DNA of 37,328 bases from Zeimonas sp039807785 (lineage in GTDB: Bacteria; Pseudomonadota; Gammaproteobacteria; Burkholderiales; Burkholderiaceae_E). Shown one piece after another: positions 9,735-21,211 of this stretch. The stretch's first letter is position 1. Each line of letters opens with the position of its first letter. The stretch lies in assembly GCA_039807785.1 (NCBI GenBank), contig JBDHRX010000016.1, forward strand, positions 1 through 37,328, in the 5' to 3' direction. The notes beneath the pieces were generated by a model. It was not told the DNA's origin. It was given only the letters and a program-made list of their open reading frames with translations, and did not search any database. The translations under genes were made by a program, and so were the position numbers.

Positions 9735-9750
9735 TGTTCCACGTGAAACA
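9735..9750. promoter_or_regulatory. parS: parS site 2
   Basis: TGTTCCACGTGAAACA is an exact match to the chromosomal parS consensus TGTTNCACGTGAAACA. It lies between the divergent Crp/Fnr gene and mnmG, 2.9 kb upstream of parA and just upstream of the mnmG -10 element. ParB bound here could also affect these two promoters. Confidence 0.93.
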
Positions 9751-9783
9751 GGCCCGCCCTTCCAGTTCCGGCCAGCCGGGGTC

Positions 9784-9789
9784 TATAAT
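9784..9789 (+). promoter_or_regulatory. -10 element of the probable mnmG promoter
   Basis: A perfect TATAAT at 9784-9789 precedes mnmG by about 120 nt. No good -35 is visible at 16-18 nt; the best is TTCCAG at 9760-9765, which is weak. This looks like the promoter for mnmG-rsmG and possibly parAB, activated or assisted by a factor. The parS site ends 33 nt upstream of the -10. Confidence 0.45.
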
Positions 9790-9908
9790 CCGCCCTCTCC
9801 CCGTGACATGCATGTCCCGCCCGCCGCCGTGAGACCTCCGGCGTCCCCGAGCCGAGGCTGCAGCGCCGCCGGTACGCCGGCCACCGCTTCCGACTGGATC
9901 CGCCGACC

Positions 9909-11831
9909 ATGGCCGTCAGCATGGAGTTCCCGCAGCAGTTCGACGTCATCGTCGTCGGGGGCGGCCATGCGGGCACCGAGGCGGCCCTGGCCGCCGCCCG
10001 GATGGGCAGTCGCACGCTGTTGCTCACCCACAGCATCGAGACGCTGGGCCAGATGTCCTGCAATCCATCGATCGGCGGGATCGGCAAGGGACACCTGGTC
10101 AAGGAGATCGATGCGCTGGGCGGGGCGATGGCGGCCGCCACCGACGAGGCGGGGATCCAGTTCCGCATCCTGAACTCGAGCAAGGGGCCCGCCGTACGCG
10201 CGACGCGCGCCCAGGCCGACCGCGTCCGCTATCGCCAGGCGATCCGGCATCGGCTCGAGAATCAGCCGAACCTCTGGCTGTTCCAGCAGGCGGTCGACGA
10301 CCTGATCCTCGAGGGCGACCGGGTGGTGGGCGCGGTGACGCAGATCGGCCTGCGGTTCCGGGCGCGCGCGGTGGTCCTGACCACCGGTACGTTCCTGAAC
10401 GGGTTGATCCATGTCGGCCTGTCGCACTACGCCGCCGGGCGCGCCGGCGACCCTCCGGCGCTCTCGCTGGCCCAGCGCCTGCGCGAGCTGGCGCTGCCCC
10501 AGGGGCGCCTGAAGACCGGGACGCCGCCGCGGATCGATGGCCGGACCATCGACTTCTCGCGTTGCGAGGAACAGCCCGGCGACCTCGACCCCCTGCCGGT
10601 GTTCTCCTTCCTCGGGCGGCCCGAGCAGCATCCGCGCCAGCTGTCGTGCTGGATCACTCATACACAGCCGGAGACGCACGCGATCATCCGCGCGGGCCTG
10701 GATCGGAGCCCGCTCTATACGGGGGTCATCGCGGGAGTGGGTCCTCGCTATTGTCCGTCGATCGAGGACAAGATCCACCGCTTTGCCCACAAGGCATCGC
10801 ACCAGATCTTCCTGGAGCCGGAAGGGTTGGAGACGCACGAGTTCTACCCGAACGGCGTGTCCACCAGCCTGCCGTTCGACGTCCAGCTGGCGCTGATCCA
10901 CTCCATCCCGGGGCTGGAGCGCGCGCATGTCCTGCGCCCGGGCTACGCGATCGAGTACGACTACTTCGATCCGCGCGCCCTGAAGCGCTCCCTCGAGACG
11001 CGCGCGCTGTCGGGTCTGTTCTTCGCCGGCCAGATCAACGGCACCACCGGCTACGAGGAGGCGGCCGCCCAGGGGCTGCTGGCCGGCATCAACGCGGCGC
11101 TCCAGGTGCAGGACCGCGCACCCTGGTGTCCGCGCCGCGACGAGGCCTACCTCGGCGTTCTGGTCGACGACCTGGTGACCCGGGGCGTGTCCGAGCCCTA
11201 CCGGATGTTCACCAGCCGCGCCGAGTACCGGCTGAGCCTGCGGGAAGACAACGCCGACCTCCGGCTCACCGCGGCAGGGCGCGAGCTCGGCTGCGTGGAC
11301 GATACGCGCTGGGAAGCCTTCTCTCGCAAACGCGACGCGATCGAGCACGAACTGCAGCGATTGCGCTCCAATTGGGTCAACCCGCGCACATTGCCCCCGG
11401 AACGCGCGACCGCGCTGATCGGCCAACCGATCGAGCGCGAGCACTCGCTCGCCGACCTGCTGCGGCGCCCCGACATCGGCTATCCGGCCATCGTCGTGCT
11501 CGGCGGCCCGGCGCCCGACGACCCGCAGGTGCGCGAGCAGGTGGAGATCCAGCTGAAGTACGCCGGCTACATCGCCCGCCAGCAGGCCGAGATCGCCCGC
11601 CACGAACACAACGAGGCGCTCCCGATCCCCGCCGATTTCGACTACGCGCAGGTGCGCGGGCTGTCGATCGAGGTGCGCCAGCGCCTCGGGCAGCTGCGCC
11701 CCGAGACGGTGGGGCAGGCCGCGCGCGTCTCCGGCGTGACGCCGGCGGCGATCTCGCTGCTGCTCGTCTACCTGAAGAAGCGGCGCGGCCTCGCGCCGTC
11801 CGGCGGCGACGGCGGGCGGCGTGCGGCCTGA
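9909..11831 (+). CDS. mnmG: tRNA uridine-5-carboxymethylaminomethyl modification enzyme MnmG (GidA)
   Basis: The 640-residue FAD enzyme that works with MnmE to place the carboxymethylaminomethyl group on wobble uridine 34 of several tRNAs. The N-terminal FAD motif is VVGGGHAGTEAALAAARMG, followed by the MnmG signatures SCNPSIGGIGKGHLVKEIDA and LKTGTPPRI, and GYEEAAAQGLLAGINAAL near residue 385. The C-terminal helical MnmE/tRNA-binding domain includes SIEVRQRLGQLRP. Length and motif order are normal for the family. The start is ATG 9909; a second ATG four codons on (9921) is also possible, and neither has a strong Shine-Dalgarno. rsmG follows at once, as in many proteobacteria. Confidence 0.97.
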   Translation: MAVSMEFPQQFDVIVVGGGHAGTEAALAAARMGSRTLLLTHSIETLGQMSCNPSIGGIGKGHLVKEIDALGGAMAAATDEAGIQFRILNSSKGPAVRATRAQADRVRYRQAIRHRLENQPNLWLFQQAVDDLILEGDRVVGAVTQIGLRFRARAVVLTTGTFLNGLIHVGLSHYAAGRAGDPPALSLAQRLRELALPQGRLKTGTPPRIDGRTIDFSRCEEQPGDLDPLPVFSFLGRPEQHPRQLSCWITHTQPETHAIIRAGLDRSPLYTGVIAGVGPRYCPSIEDKIHRFAHKASHQIFLEPEGLETHEFYPNGVSTSLPFDVQLALIHSIPGLERAHVLRPGYAIEYDYFDPRALKRSLETRALSGLFFAGQINGTTGYEEAAAQGLLAGINAALQVQDRAPWCPRRDEAYLGVLVDDLVTRGVSEPYRMFTSRAEYRLSLREDNADLRLTAAGRELGCVDDTRWEAFSRKRDAIEHELQRLRSNWVNPRTLPPERATALIGQPIEREHSLADLLRRPDIGYPAIVVLGGPAPDDPQVREQVEIQLKYAGYIARQQAEIARHEHNEALPIPADFDYAQVRGLSIEVRQRLGQLRPETVGQAARVSGVTPAAISLLLVYLKKRRGLAPSGGDGGRRAA

Positions 11832-12606
11832 TCCGGCGGCGCCCGCCCGGCGATCCGGCCGTCCCCGGCCCGCCGCTCGTCCCCGGTCCGCCGGCCCCTC
11901 GACGGCCTTCGACCGGCCTCGTTTGAGTGAGCACCTGCTGTCCGGTCTGGATGTTCTGGGCCTCGATCCTGCACTGGCGTCCCGGCTACTCGACTATCTG
12001 GCGCTGCTGCTCAAGTGGAACGGCGTCCACAACCTGACCGCCGTGCGCGATCCGCTGGCGATGCTGCGCCAGCACCTGCTCGACAGCCTTGCGGTGGCCG
12101 GTCCGCTCGGGCAGCGCTTGCCGCAGCGCCAGGGCGCGCCCTGCGGCCGCGTCCTCGACGTCGGCAGCGGCGCCGGGCTGCCCGGCGTCGTGCTGGCGCT
12201 GGCCTGGCCGCAGGCCGCCGTGCAGCTGGTCGAGCCGGTCGGCAAGAAGGCGGCGTTCCTGCGGCAGTGCCGGCTCGAGCTGGGGCTCGACAATCTGGAC
12301 GTGGCGGCGCTGCGTGTCGAGCAGTTGCCGCAGACCGGGGCCGGCGCACCGGACCTCGTGGTCTGTCGCGCCTTCGCCTCGCTGGCCGATTTCGCGGCCG
12401 CGATCGACCGGATCGCGGGGCCCGATACCCTGGTCGCGGCGATGAAGGGCGTCGCGCCCGAAGCCGAGATCGCCGCGTTGCCGCCGGGCTGGACGGCGAC
12501 CGCGCTGCTGCCGCTGCGCGTGCCGCAGCTCGACGCGGAACGTCACCTGGTCCTGATGCGCCGGGTCCGGCCGGGGCCGCAGCCCCGGTCCCACGCCGAG
12601 TCCTAG
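11821..12606 (+). CDS. rsmG: 16S rRNA (guanine-527-N7)-methyltransferase RsmG (GidB)
   Basis: A SAM-dependent methyltransferase that methylates N7 of G527 in 16S rRNA. Family motifs are LLLKWNGVHNLTAVRDP, the RHxLDS-like QHLLDSLA, the SAM-binding VLDVGSGAGLPGVVLAL, VEPVGKKAAFLRQ and CRAFASLADF. From GTG 11821, which overlaps the end of mnmG by 11 nt, the protein is 261 residues. However, the first ~34 residues are an Arg/Pro/Ala-rich run unlike the family. Homology begins near RLSEHLLSGLDVLG, and a TTG at 11923 would give 227 residues, closer to the usual ~210. Neither start has a clear Shine-Dalgarno, so the start is unsettled while the identity is firm. Confidence 0.93.
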   Translation: MRPDPAAPARRSGRPRPAARPRSAGPSTAFDRPRLSEHLLSGLDVLGLDPALASRLLDYLALLLKWNGVHNLTAVRDPLAMLRQHLLDSLAVAGPLGQRLPQRQGAPCGRVLDVGSGAGLPGVVLALAWPQAAVQLVEPVGKKAAFLRQCRLELGLDNLDVAALRVEQLPQTGAGAPDLVVCRAFASLADFAAAIDRIAGPDTLVAAMKGVAPEAEIAALPPGWTATALLPLRVPQLDAERHLVLMRRVRPGPQPRSHAES

Positions 12607-12677
12607 TGGCCTAGTCGCGCGCCCGACCCGCCGCCCCGACCCACCGACCCCGCCGCCCGATCCAACCCGAGTCCCCC

Positions 12678-13502
12678 ATGGCCAAGATCTTCGTCATCGC
12701 CAACCAGAAAGGCGGCGTGGGCAAGACCACCACGACGGTGAACCTCGCCGCCGCGCTCGCGCGCCACGGCCAGCGCACGCTGCTGGTCGACCTCGATCCC
12801 CAGGGCAACGCGACCATGGGCAGCGGCATCGACAAGCGCACGCTCGAGCGTTCGGTCTACCAGGTGCTGATCGGCCTGTCCGACGTGGTCGAGGCGACCC
12901 AGTGGTCCGAGGGCGGCCGCTATGCGGTCCTGCCGGCCAACCGCGAGCTCGCCGGCGCGGAGGTCGAGCTGGTCGACTTCGAGGAGCGCGAGACCCGGCT
13001 GAAGGACGCGCTGAAGCTGGTCGGCGACCAGTACGACTTCATCCTGATCGACTGCCCGCCTTCGCTGTCGCTGCTGACGCTGAACGGCTTCTGCGCCGCC
13101 CACGGCGTGATCATCCCGATGCAGTGCGAGTACTTCGCGCTCGAGGGGCTGTCCGACCTGGTCAACACGATCAAGAAAGTGCATGCCAACTTCAACACCG
13201 ACCTGCAGATCATCGGCCTGCTGCGCGTGATGTTCGATCCGCGCGTGACGCTGGCCCAGCAGGTCTCGGCGCAGCTCGAGCAGCACTTCGGCGACAAGGT
13301 GTTCCGCAGCGTCATTCCGCGCAACATCCGGCTCGCCGAGGCGCCCAGCTACGGGTTGCCGGGCCTGGTGTTCGACCCGCAGGCCAAGGGCGCCCGCGCC
13401 TATCTCGAGTTCGGCGCCGAGCTGATCGAGCGCGTGCGCGCGATCGATACGGCGCGTCGCGCCGCCCCAAGACCGACTTCCGAGGACGACCGATCCCGAT
13501 GA
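12678..13502 (+). CDS. parA: Chromosome partitioning ATPase ParA (Soj)
   Basis: A Walker-type ATPase of 274 residues that binds DNA non-specifically and is stimulated by ParB to move origin regions apart. The deviant Walker A motif KGGVGKTT is at residues 11-18, the VDLDPQGNATMG switch follows, and Walker B is FILIDCPPSLSLLT. There is no N-terminal helix-turn-helix, so this is the chromosomal type Ia-short/Soj class rather than a large plasmid ParA. The last ~20 residues are Arg/Ser-rich. Its stop overlaps the start of parB by 4 nt (ATGA), so the two are translationally coupled. Two parS sites lie upstream. Confidence 0.96.
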   Translation: MAKIFVIANQKGGVGKTTTTVNLAAALARHGQRTLLVDLDPQGNATMGSGIDKRTLERSVYQVLIGLSDVVEATQWSEGGRYAVLPANRELAGAEVELVDFEERETRLKDALKLVGDQYDFILIDCPPSLSLLTLNGFCAAHGVIIPMQCEYFALEGLSDLVNTIKKVHANFNTDLQIIGLLRVMFDPRVTLAQQVSAQLEQHFGDKVFRSVIPRNIRLAEAPSYGLPGLVFDPQAKGARAYLEFGAELIERVRAIDTARRAAPRPTSEDDRSR

Positions 13503-14374
13503 GCAGACCCCGACCCAAAGGACTCGGGCGCGGGCTCGACGCGCTGCTGGGCAGCCGCGACGAGCCCGCGCCGCGCGCGCGCGAGGCTACGACCGCGCTG
13601 CCGCTGGCCGACCTGCAGCCCGGCCGCTACCAGCCGCGCACGCGGATGGACGAGACTTCGCTGCGCGAGCTCGCCGCCTCGATCCGCGCCCACGGCGTGA
13701 TGCAGCCGCTGGTGGTGCGGCCGGTCGGCCCCGGTCGCTGGGAGATCATCGCCGGCGAGCGCCGCTTCCGCGCGGCCGGGCTGGCCGGGCTCGCCGAGGT
13801 GCCGGTCGTGGTCCGCGAGGTCTCCGACGAGCAGGCGCTGGCGCTGGCGCTGATCGAGAACATCCAGCGCGAGGACCTGAACCCGCTCGAGCAGGCCCAG
13901 GCGATCCGGCGGCTGATCGACGAGTTCGGCTATTCGCACGAGCGGGCGGCCGAGGCGATCGGGCGCTCGCGCAGCGCCACCTCCAACCTGCTGCGGCTGC
14001 TCAACCTCGCCGGCCCGGTGCAGACCATGCTGCTGGCCGGAGACCTCGACATGGGCCACGCGCGGGCCCTGCTGGCGCTGGACGGCGCCGAGCAGATCAT
14101 GCTCGCGCACCGGGTGGCCGAGCGCCGGCTGACGGTCCGCGAGACCGAGAAGCTGGCGCAGCAGGCCGCCGCCGGCGCGACCGCGCCGCGTCCGCGCGCG
14201 CCGCGCCCCGATCCCGACCTGGCGCGGCTCCAGGAGCGCATCGCCGACGCGCTCGCCACGCCGGTCGTGCTGCGCGCCGACGCCCGGGGCCGGGGCACGC
14301 TCGCGATCTCGTTCTCGGGTCACGAGCAGTTCCAGGGCCTGCTCGAGCGGCTGGGCATCCCCGCAGGCGATTGA
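13499..14374 (+). CDS. parB: Chromosome partitioning protein ParB (Spo0J)
   Basis: The parS-binding CTPase clamp of the ParABS system, 291 residues. The N-terminal ParA-stimulating motif is KGLGRGLDALLG (7-18). The CTP-binding domain contains IRAHGVMQPLVVRP and the diagnostic GERRFRAA (86-93), then ENIQREDLNPLEQA. The helix-turn-helix that reads parS is around residues 125-160 (YSHERAAEAIGRSRSATSNLLRLLNL). An Ala/Pro/Arg-rich linker leads to the C-terminal dimerisation domain. I chose the ATG overlapping the parA stop; the frame is open further upstream only as a shadow of parA. Confidence 0.96.
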   Translation: MSRPRPKGLGRGLDALLGSRDEPAPRAREATTALPLADLQPGRYQPRTRMDETSLRELAASIRAHGVMQPLVVRPVGPGRWEIIAGERRFRAAGLAGLAEVPVVVREVSDEQALALALIENIQREDLNPLEQAQAIRRLIDEFGYSHERAAEAIGRSRSATSNLLRLLNLAGPVQTMLLAGDLDMGHARALLALDGAEQIMLAHRVAERRLTVRETEKLAQQAAAGATAPRPRAPRPDPDLARLQERIADALATPVVLRADARGRGTLAISFSGHEQFQGLLERLGIPAGD

Positions 14375-14447
14375 GCCGGCCCGGGGTCGCGGCGGGCCGC
14401 CGGACGGCCGCGCCGCCCCGCGCCGATGTTGCGCCGCAACGGTGAGT

Positions 14448-14476
14448 TTGACCCTCCCTTGACCGGACGCTAGAAT
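14448..14476 (+). promoter_or_regulatory. Sigma-70 promoter of the ATP synthase operon
   Basis: TTGACC (14448-14453), a 17-nt spacer, and TAGAAT (14471-14476) give a -35 and -10 each matching 5 of 6 consensus bases at ideal spacing. This is one of the best vegetative promoters in the window, 51 nt before atpI. A perfect inverted repeat, GTTGCG-C-CGCAAC (14428-14440), lies just upstream of the -35; it could be a regulator site or the end of a parB hairpin. Confidence 0.8.
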
Positions 14477-14527
14477 CCGGCGTCTTTGCCCATTGCGGGC
14501 TGACGGCATCGTCGATACGCTCGAAAC

Positions 14528-14899
14528 ATGTTGGCCGCCGTCGGACTGCAGATCGCCGCCGTCGCCGTCCTGGCACTCGTTGCCGGGGCGACGACGGGCT
14601 GGGAGAGCGCCCGGTTCCTGTTGCTGGGCGGCGCCGTGGCGATCGTCCCGAATGCGTTGTTCGCGCTGCGCTTGGCGCTGCACCGGAAGCGAACGCCGGA
14701 GTCCTATCCGGTCGTCTTCTTCCTGGGCGAGTTCGCCAAGATCGGCCTCACGGTCGGCTTGCTGGCCTGGGTCGTGAAGTCGGTGCCGGACATCCGGTGG
14801 CTGCCGCTGCTGGTCGGGCTGATCGTCGCGCTGAAAGCGCCGCTGTTTGCACTGGCATTCGTGCGGTCCCTGCCTGCGGCGAAGGGGCAATCGCTCTGA
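14528..14899 (+). CDS. atpI: ATP synthase accessory protein AtpI (subunit I)
   Basis: A 123-residue membrane protein with four hydrophobic segments (about 4-22, 27-47, 60-82 and 88-110), the first gene of the ATP synthase operon. AtpI helps assemble the c-ring and is not part of the finished enzyme. The sequence is poorly conserved in this family; I identify it from size, topology, the FFLGEFAKIGLTVGLL helix typical of subunit I, and its place directly before atpB. It starts at ATG 14528, about 45 nt after the expected transcription start. Confidence 0.88.
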   Translation: MLAAVGLQIAAVAVLALVAGATTGWESARFLLLGGAVAIVPNALFALRLALHRKRTPESYPVVFFLGEFAKIGLTVGLLAWVVKSVPDIRWLPLLVGLIVALKAPLFALAFVRSLPAAKGQSL

Positions 14900-14946
14900 A
14901 GACGTACTGACACGAACTCCGCAACAGCGACACGATCGGGATATCC

Positions 14947-15768
14947 ATGGCCGCCGGCTCCAGCGCTCCGACCGCTTCCGAGTACATCGTCCACCACCTG
15001 ACCCACCTGAATTCTTCCGGCGCCGCCCAGAAGAACATCATCGATTTCTCGATCGTCAACTGGGACACCGTCTTCTATTCGGTGGTCACCGCGGCGCTCA
15101 CCGCCTGGCTGATGCGCCGCGCCGCGCGCCTGGTCAGCGCCGGCGTGCCCAACCGGTTCGTGGGCGCGATCGAGTCGGTGGTCGAGTTCGTGCACGAGCA
15201 GGCGCGCTCGATCGTCAAGGGCGACCTGACCTACGTCGCGCCGCTCGCGCTGGCTTCGTTCATCTGGATCTTCCTGATGAACGCGATCGACCTGATCCCG
15301 GTCGACCTGTTCCCGCGCTTCGGCGAGATGCTCGGCATCCACTACATGCGCGCGGTGCCGACCGCCGACCTCAACGGCACGCTGTCGCTGGCGATCGTCG
15401 TGCTCGGCACGTCGATCTACTACGGCATCAAGACCAAGGGCGGCGGCGGCTTCACGCACGAGCTGTTCACGGCGCCGTTCGGCTCGCACTGGCTGCTGTG
15501 GCCGATCAACCTGCTGATGCAGATCATCGAGTACCTGGCCAAGACCGTCTCGCTGGGCATGCGGCTGTTCGGCAACATGTACGCCGGCGAGCTGGTGTTC
15601 ATGCTGATCGCGCTGCTCGGCGCCACCGTGACCTGGTGGGGCTTCGGGCTGCACTTCCTCTCCGGCCTGGCGTGGGCGATCTTCCACATCCTGATCATCA
15701 CGCTGCAGGCCTTCATCTTCATGATGCTCGCGCTGGTCTACGTCGGCCAGGCGTTCGAGCATCACTGA
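14947..15768 (+). CDS. atpB: F1Fo ATP synthase subunit a
   Basis: The 273-residue membrane subunit that, with the c-ring, forms the two proton half-channels of Fo. The essential arginine is Arg206, in the helix KTVSLGMRLFGNMYAGE, followed by the conserved Asn and the last two long hydrophobic helices ending in LQAFIFMMLALVYVGQA. The N-terminal part contains SEYIVHHLTHLNSS, typical of proteobacterial subunit a. It lies 47 nt after atpI in the standard order. Confidence 0.97.
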   Translation: MAAGSSAPTASEYIVHHLTHLNSSGAAQKNIIDFSIVNWDTVFYSVVTAALTAWLMRRAARLVSAGVPNRFVGAIESVVEFVHEQARSIVKGDLTYVAPLALASFIWIFLMNAIDLIPVDLFPRFGEMLGIHYMRAVPTADLNGTLSLAIVVLGTSIYYGIKTKGGGGFTHELFTAPFGSHWLLWPINLLMQIIEYLAKTVSLGMRLFGNMYAGELVFMLIALLGATVTWWGFGLHFLSGLAWAIFHILIITLQAFIFMMLALVYVGQAFEHH

Positions 15769-15832
15769 TCGAGCCGTCTTTCAACCCGTTTTCAACAACT
15801 CGCTTCGAGCACTTTCACCAGGAGTCGGACAA

Positions 15833-16075
15833 ATGACCAACGTTGCTCTCGTCGCCATCGCCTGCGGTTTGATCATCGGCCTGGGCGCCCTCGGCGCCTG
15901 CGTCGGCATCGGCATGATGGGCGGCAAGTACATCGAGGGTGCGGCGCGCCAGCCCGAGCTGATGGACAAGCTGCAGACCAAGATGTTCCTGCTGGCCGGC
16001 CTGATCGACGCGGCGTTCCTGATCGGCGTGGGCATCGCGATGATGTTCGCGTTCGCCAACCCGTTCCAGGGCTGA
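15833..16075 (+). CDS. atpE: F1Fo ATP synthase subunit c
   Basis: An 80-residue helical hairpin that oligomerises into the rotor ring. The first helix has the Gly-rich packing motif GLIIGLGALGACVGIGMMGGK. The polar loop reads EGAARQPEL, where the Arg-Gln-Pro contacts gamma and epsilon. The second helix carries the ion-binding acid Asp59 in AGLIDAAFLIGVG. An aspartate without the Gln/Ser/Thr ligands of sodium-type rings indicates proton coupling. AGGAG lies shortly before the start codon, as expected for the most highly translated gene of the operon. Confidence 0.97.
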   Translation: MTNVALVAIACGLIIGLGALGACVGIGMMGGKYIEGAARQPELMDKLQTKMFLLAGLIDAAFLIGVGIAMMFAFANPFQG

Positions 16076-16154
16076 ACGGCGGCGATCCGCGCGCGGCCGC
16101 GCAGCGGCATGCGGACTTCAGTCACGTGTTCACTCAGATAGAAGGGGGGTCGTC

Positions 16155-16628
16155 GTGAATCTCAACGCGACGCTCATCGTCCAGATCATCGTCTTCCTGG
16201 CGCTGTGGTGGTTCACGGCCCGGTTCGTCTGGCCGCCGATCACCCGTGCCCTCGACGAGCGCGCGAAGCGCATCGCCGACGGGCTCGCCGCCGCCGACAA
16301 GGCCAAGGCCGACCTCGTCGCCGCCGAGCGCCGCGTCGAGCAGGAACTGCAGCAGGCGCGCAGCGGCGCGGCCGAGGTGCGTTCCGGTGCCGAGAAGCAG
16401 GCGGCCGGCATCGTCGAGAAGGCCCGTACCGAGGCCGCCGCGATCATCGCCGCGGCGCGCAAGTCGGCCGAGGACGAGGCCGTGCTCGCCGCCCAGAAGG
16501 CACGCGAGGCGCTGCGCGACCAGGTCGCCCAGCTCGCCGTGGCCGGCGCCGAGCGCATCCTGCGCAAGGAAGTCGACGCCGCGAAGCACGCCGACTTGCT
16601 GGCGAACCTGAAGAACGAGCTGAAGTAA
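16155..16628 (+). CDS. atpF: F1Fo ATP synthase subunit b
   Basis: The 157-residue peripheral stalk protein. An N-terminal membrane helix (about 4-24, ATLIVQIIVFLALWWFT) is followed by a long charged, Ala/Glu/Lys/Arg-rich coiled coil that reaches up to F1. It starts with GTG at 16155 behind a GGGGGG purine run; the GTG start is common for this gene. It is 79 nt after atpE and 4 nt before atpH. Confidence 0.96.
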   Translation: MNLNATLIVQIIVFLALWWFTARFVWPPITRALDERAKRIADGLAAADKAKADLVAAERRVEQELQQARSGAAEVRSGAEKQAAGIVEKARTEAAAIIAAARKSAEDEAVLAAQKAREALRDQVAQLAVAGAERILRKEVDAAKHADLLANLKNELK

Positions 16629-16632
16629 GGCC

Positions 16633-17166
16633 ATGGCCGAGTCGCTGACGATCGCCCGGCCGTACGCCGAGGCTGCATTCAAGATCGCGCTCGAGGGCCG
16701 GGCGCTGCCGTCGTGGTCCGATGCGCTGTCGCGGCTGGCCGTCGTGGCCGGCACGAGCGTGGCGCGCGAGCTGCTCGGCAACCCGCGGCTGTCGAACGCC
16801 CAGGTCGCCGCGGTCGTCGCCGATGCCGCCGGCCAGCTCGGCGCCGAGCAGAAGCGCTTCGTCCAGGTGCTGGCCGAGAACGAGCGGCTCGCGGTGCTGC
16901 CCGAGATCTCCGGCCTGTTCGATGCGCTGCGCAACGAGCACGAGGGCGTGCTCGACGCGCAGATCAGCTCGGCCTACCCGCTCGACGAACGCCAGATCCA
17001 GGACATCGTCGCGACGCTGCAGCAGAAGTACGGCAGGCAGGTCAAGGCCTCGGTGCACGTCGATCCCGATCTCATCGGCGGCGTCTCGCTGCGGATCGGC
17101 GACGAGGTCATCGACGCCTCGGTGCGCGGCAAGCTGGCCCAGATGGCCGGCGCGTTGAAGCTTTAA
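16633..17166 (+). CDS. atpH: F1Fo ATP synthase subunit delta
   Basis: The 177-residue protein linking the b-stalk to the top of F1. It has the OSCP/delta pattern: RPYAEAAFKIALE at the N-terminus, a helical N-domain, and the conserved C-terminal stretch YGRQVKASVHVDPDLIGGVS followed by GDEVIDASVRGKLAQM. Start at ATG 16633, 4 nt after atpF, so the two are likely translationally coupled. Confidence 0.96.
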   Translation: MAESLTIARPYAEAAFKIALEGRALPSWSDALSRLAVVAGTSVARELLGNPRLSNAQVAAVVADAAGQLGAEQKRFVQVLAENERLAVLPEISGLFDALRNEHEGVLDAQISSAYPLDERQIQDIVATLQQKYGRQVKASVHVDPDLIGGVSLRIGDEVIDASVRGKLAQMAGALKL

Positions 17167-17184
17167 GGAATCACGGGGAACCCC

Positions 17185-18725
<1,541 letters not shown>

Positions 18726-18726
<1 letters not shown>

Positions 18727-18783
18727 AACGTACGAATGAACCTGCTGCGCGCCCCGAGGTCGCTGCGGTTCCTTCGCACGTTT
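18726..18783 (+). other. Inverted repeat in the atpA-atpG gap
   Basis: AAACGTACGAA (18726-18736) and TTCGCACGTTT (18773-18783) can pair over 10 of 11 positions around a 36-nt GC-rich loop, with the right arm running into TTTT. In mRNA this would fold between atpA and atpG. It might set mRNA stability or cause partial termination within the operon. No experimental parallel is claimed. Confidence 0.35.
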
Positions 18784-18809
18784 TAGAACGCTAAACAGGA
18801 AAGCGACAT

Positions 18810-19679
18810 ATGGCGGGCAGCAAAGAGATCCGCACCAAGATCAAGAGCGTGCAGAACACGCGCAAGATCACCAAGGCGATGGAGATGGTCGCCGCGTCCA
18901 AGATGCGCAAGGCGCAGGACCGGATGCGCCAGGCCCGTCCGTACGCCGACAAGGTGCGCAACATCGCCGCGCACCTGGCCGACGCGAACCCCGAGTACCG
19001 CCACCCGTACCTGGTCGGGCGCGAGACGGTGAAGAACGCCGGCGTGATCGTCGTCACCACCGACAAGGGCCTGTGCGGCGGCCTGAACACCAACGTGCTG
19101 CGCGCGGTCACCAACAAGCTGCGCGAGCTCGAGGGCGCGGGCATCGGGGTGCGCACCACGGCGATCGGCAACAAGGGCTTCGGTTTCCTGCAGCGGGTCG
19201 GCGCGCAGATCGTCTCGCACGTGGTGCAGCTCGGCGACACGCCGCACCTCGAGAAGCTGATCGGCCCGGTCAAGGTCCAGCTCGACGCGTACGCCGCGGG
19301 CGAGATCGACGCGGTCTACCTCGCGTATACCCGCTTCATCAACACGATGAAGCAGGAGCCGGTGCTCGAGCAGCTGCTGCCGCTGTCGGTCGAGCGGCTG
19401 CAGGAGGACTCGCGCGAGTACTCGTGGGACTACCTCTACGAACCCGACGCGCAGAGCGTGCTCGACGAGCTGCTGCTGCGCTACATCGAGTCGCTGGTGT
19501 ACCAGGCGGTGGCCGAGAACATGGCCAGCGAGCAGAGCGCGCGCATGGTCGCGATGAAGTCCGCTTCCGACAACGCGAAGAAGGTCATCGACGAACTCCA
19601 GCTGTCGTACAACAAGGCGCGCCAGGCGGCGATCACCAAGGAACTGTCCGAGATCGTCAGCGGCGCCGCGGCGGTCTAG
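18810..19679 (+). CDS. atpG: F1Fo ATP synthase subunit gamma
   Basis: The 289-residue central rotor shaft. It begins MAGSKEIRTKIKSVQNTRKITKAMEMVAASKMRKAQ, the strongly conserved N-terminal coiled-coil half. It has the Rossmann-like middle domain with TTDKGLCGGLN, and ends with the matching C-terminal helix MVAMKSASDNAKKVID and YNKARQAAITKELSEIVSGA. AGGAAAG precedes the ATG. Confidence 0.97.
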   Translation: MAGSKEIRTKIKSVQNTRKITKAMEMVAASKMRKAQDRMRQARPYADKVRNIAAHLADANPEYRHPYLVGRETVKNAGVIVVTTDKGLCGGLNTNVLRAVTNKLRELEGAGIGVRTTAIGNKGFGFLQRVGAQIVSHVVQLGDTPHLEKLIGPVKVQLDAYAAGEIDAVYLAYTRFINTMKQEPVLEQLLPLSVERLQEDSREYSWDYLYEPDAQSVLDELLLRYIESLVYQAVAENMASEQSARMVAMKSASDNAKKVIDELQLSYNKARQAAITKELSEIVSGAAAV

Positions 19680-19731
19680 GCGGCAACCGTACAGCGAAGC
19701 GGAACACATCAGGCAAACAGGGATACGAGCA

Positions 19732-21132
<1,401 letters not shown>

Positions 21133-21211
21133 AGGCCGGGGGCGTGAAGGGAATCGGGCCGCTGTCGCGAGCCCCGCGCCCGGCGGGGCGGTGATGGCTG
21201 TTGGAGACGAG

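Noticed and set aside
9686..9908. Replication origin between the Crp/Fnr gene and mnmG
   Set aside because: It has a parS and a -10 element, but no cluster of DnaA boxes or AT-rich unwinding region, and dnaA is not in the window.
16123..16128. CACGTG core after atpE as a third parS
   Set aside because: The flanks (GT on the left, TTCAC on the right) do not match the parS arms; only the common core is shared.
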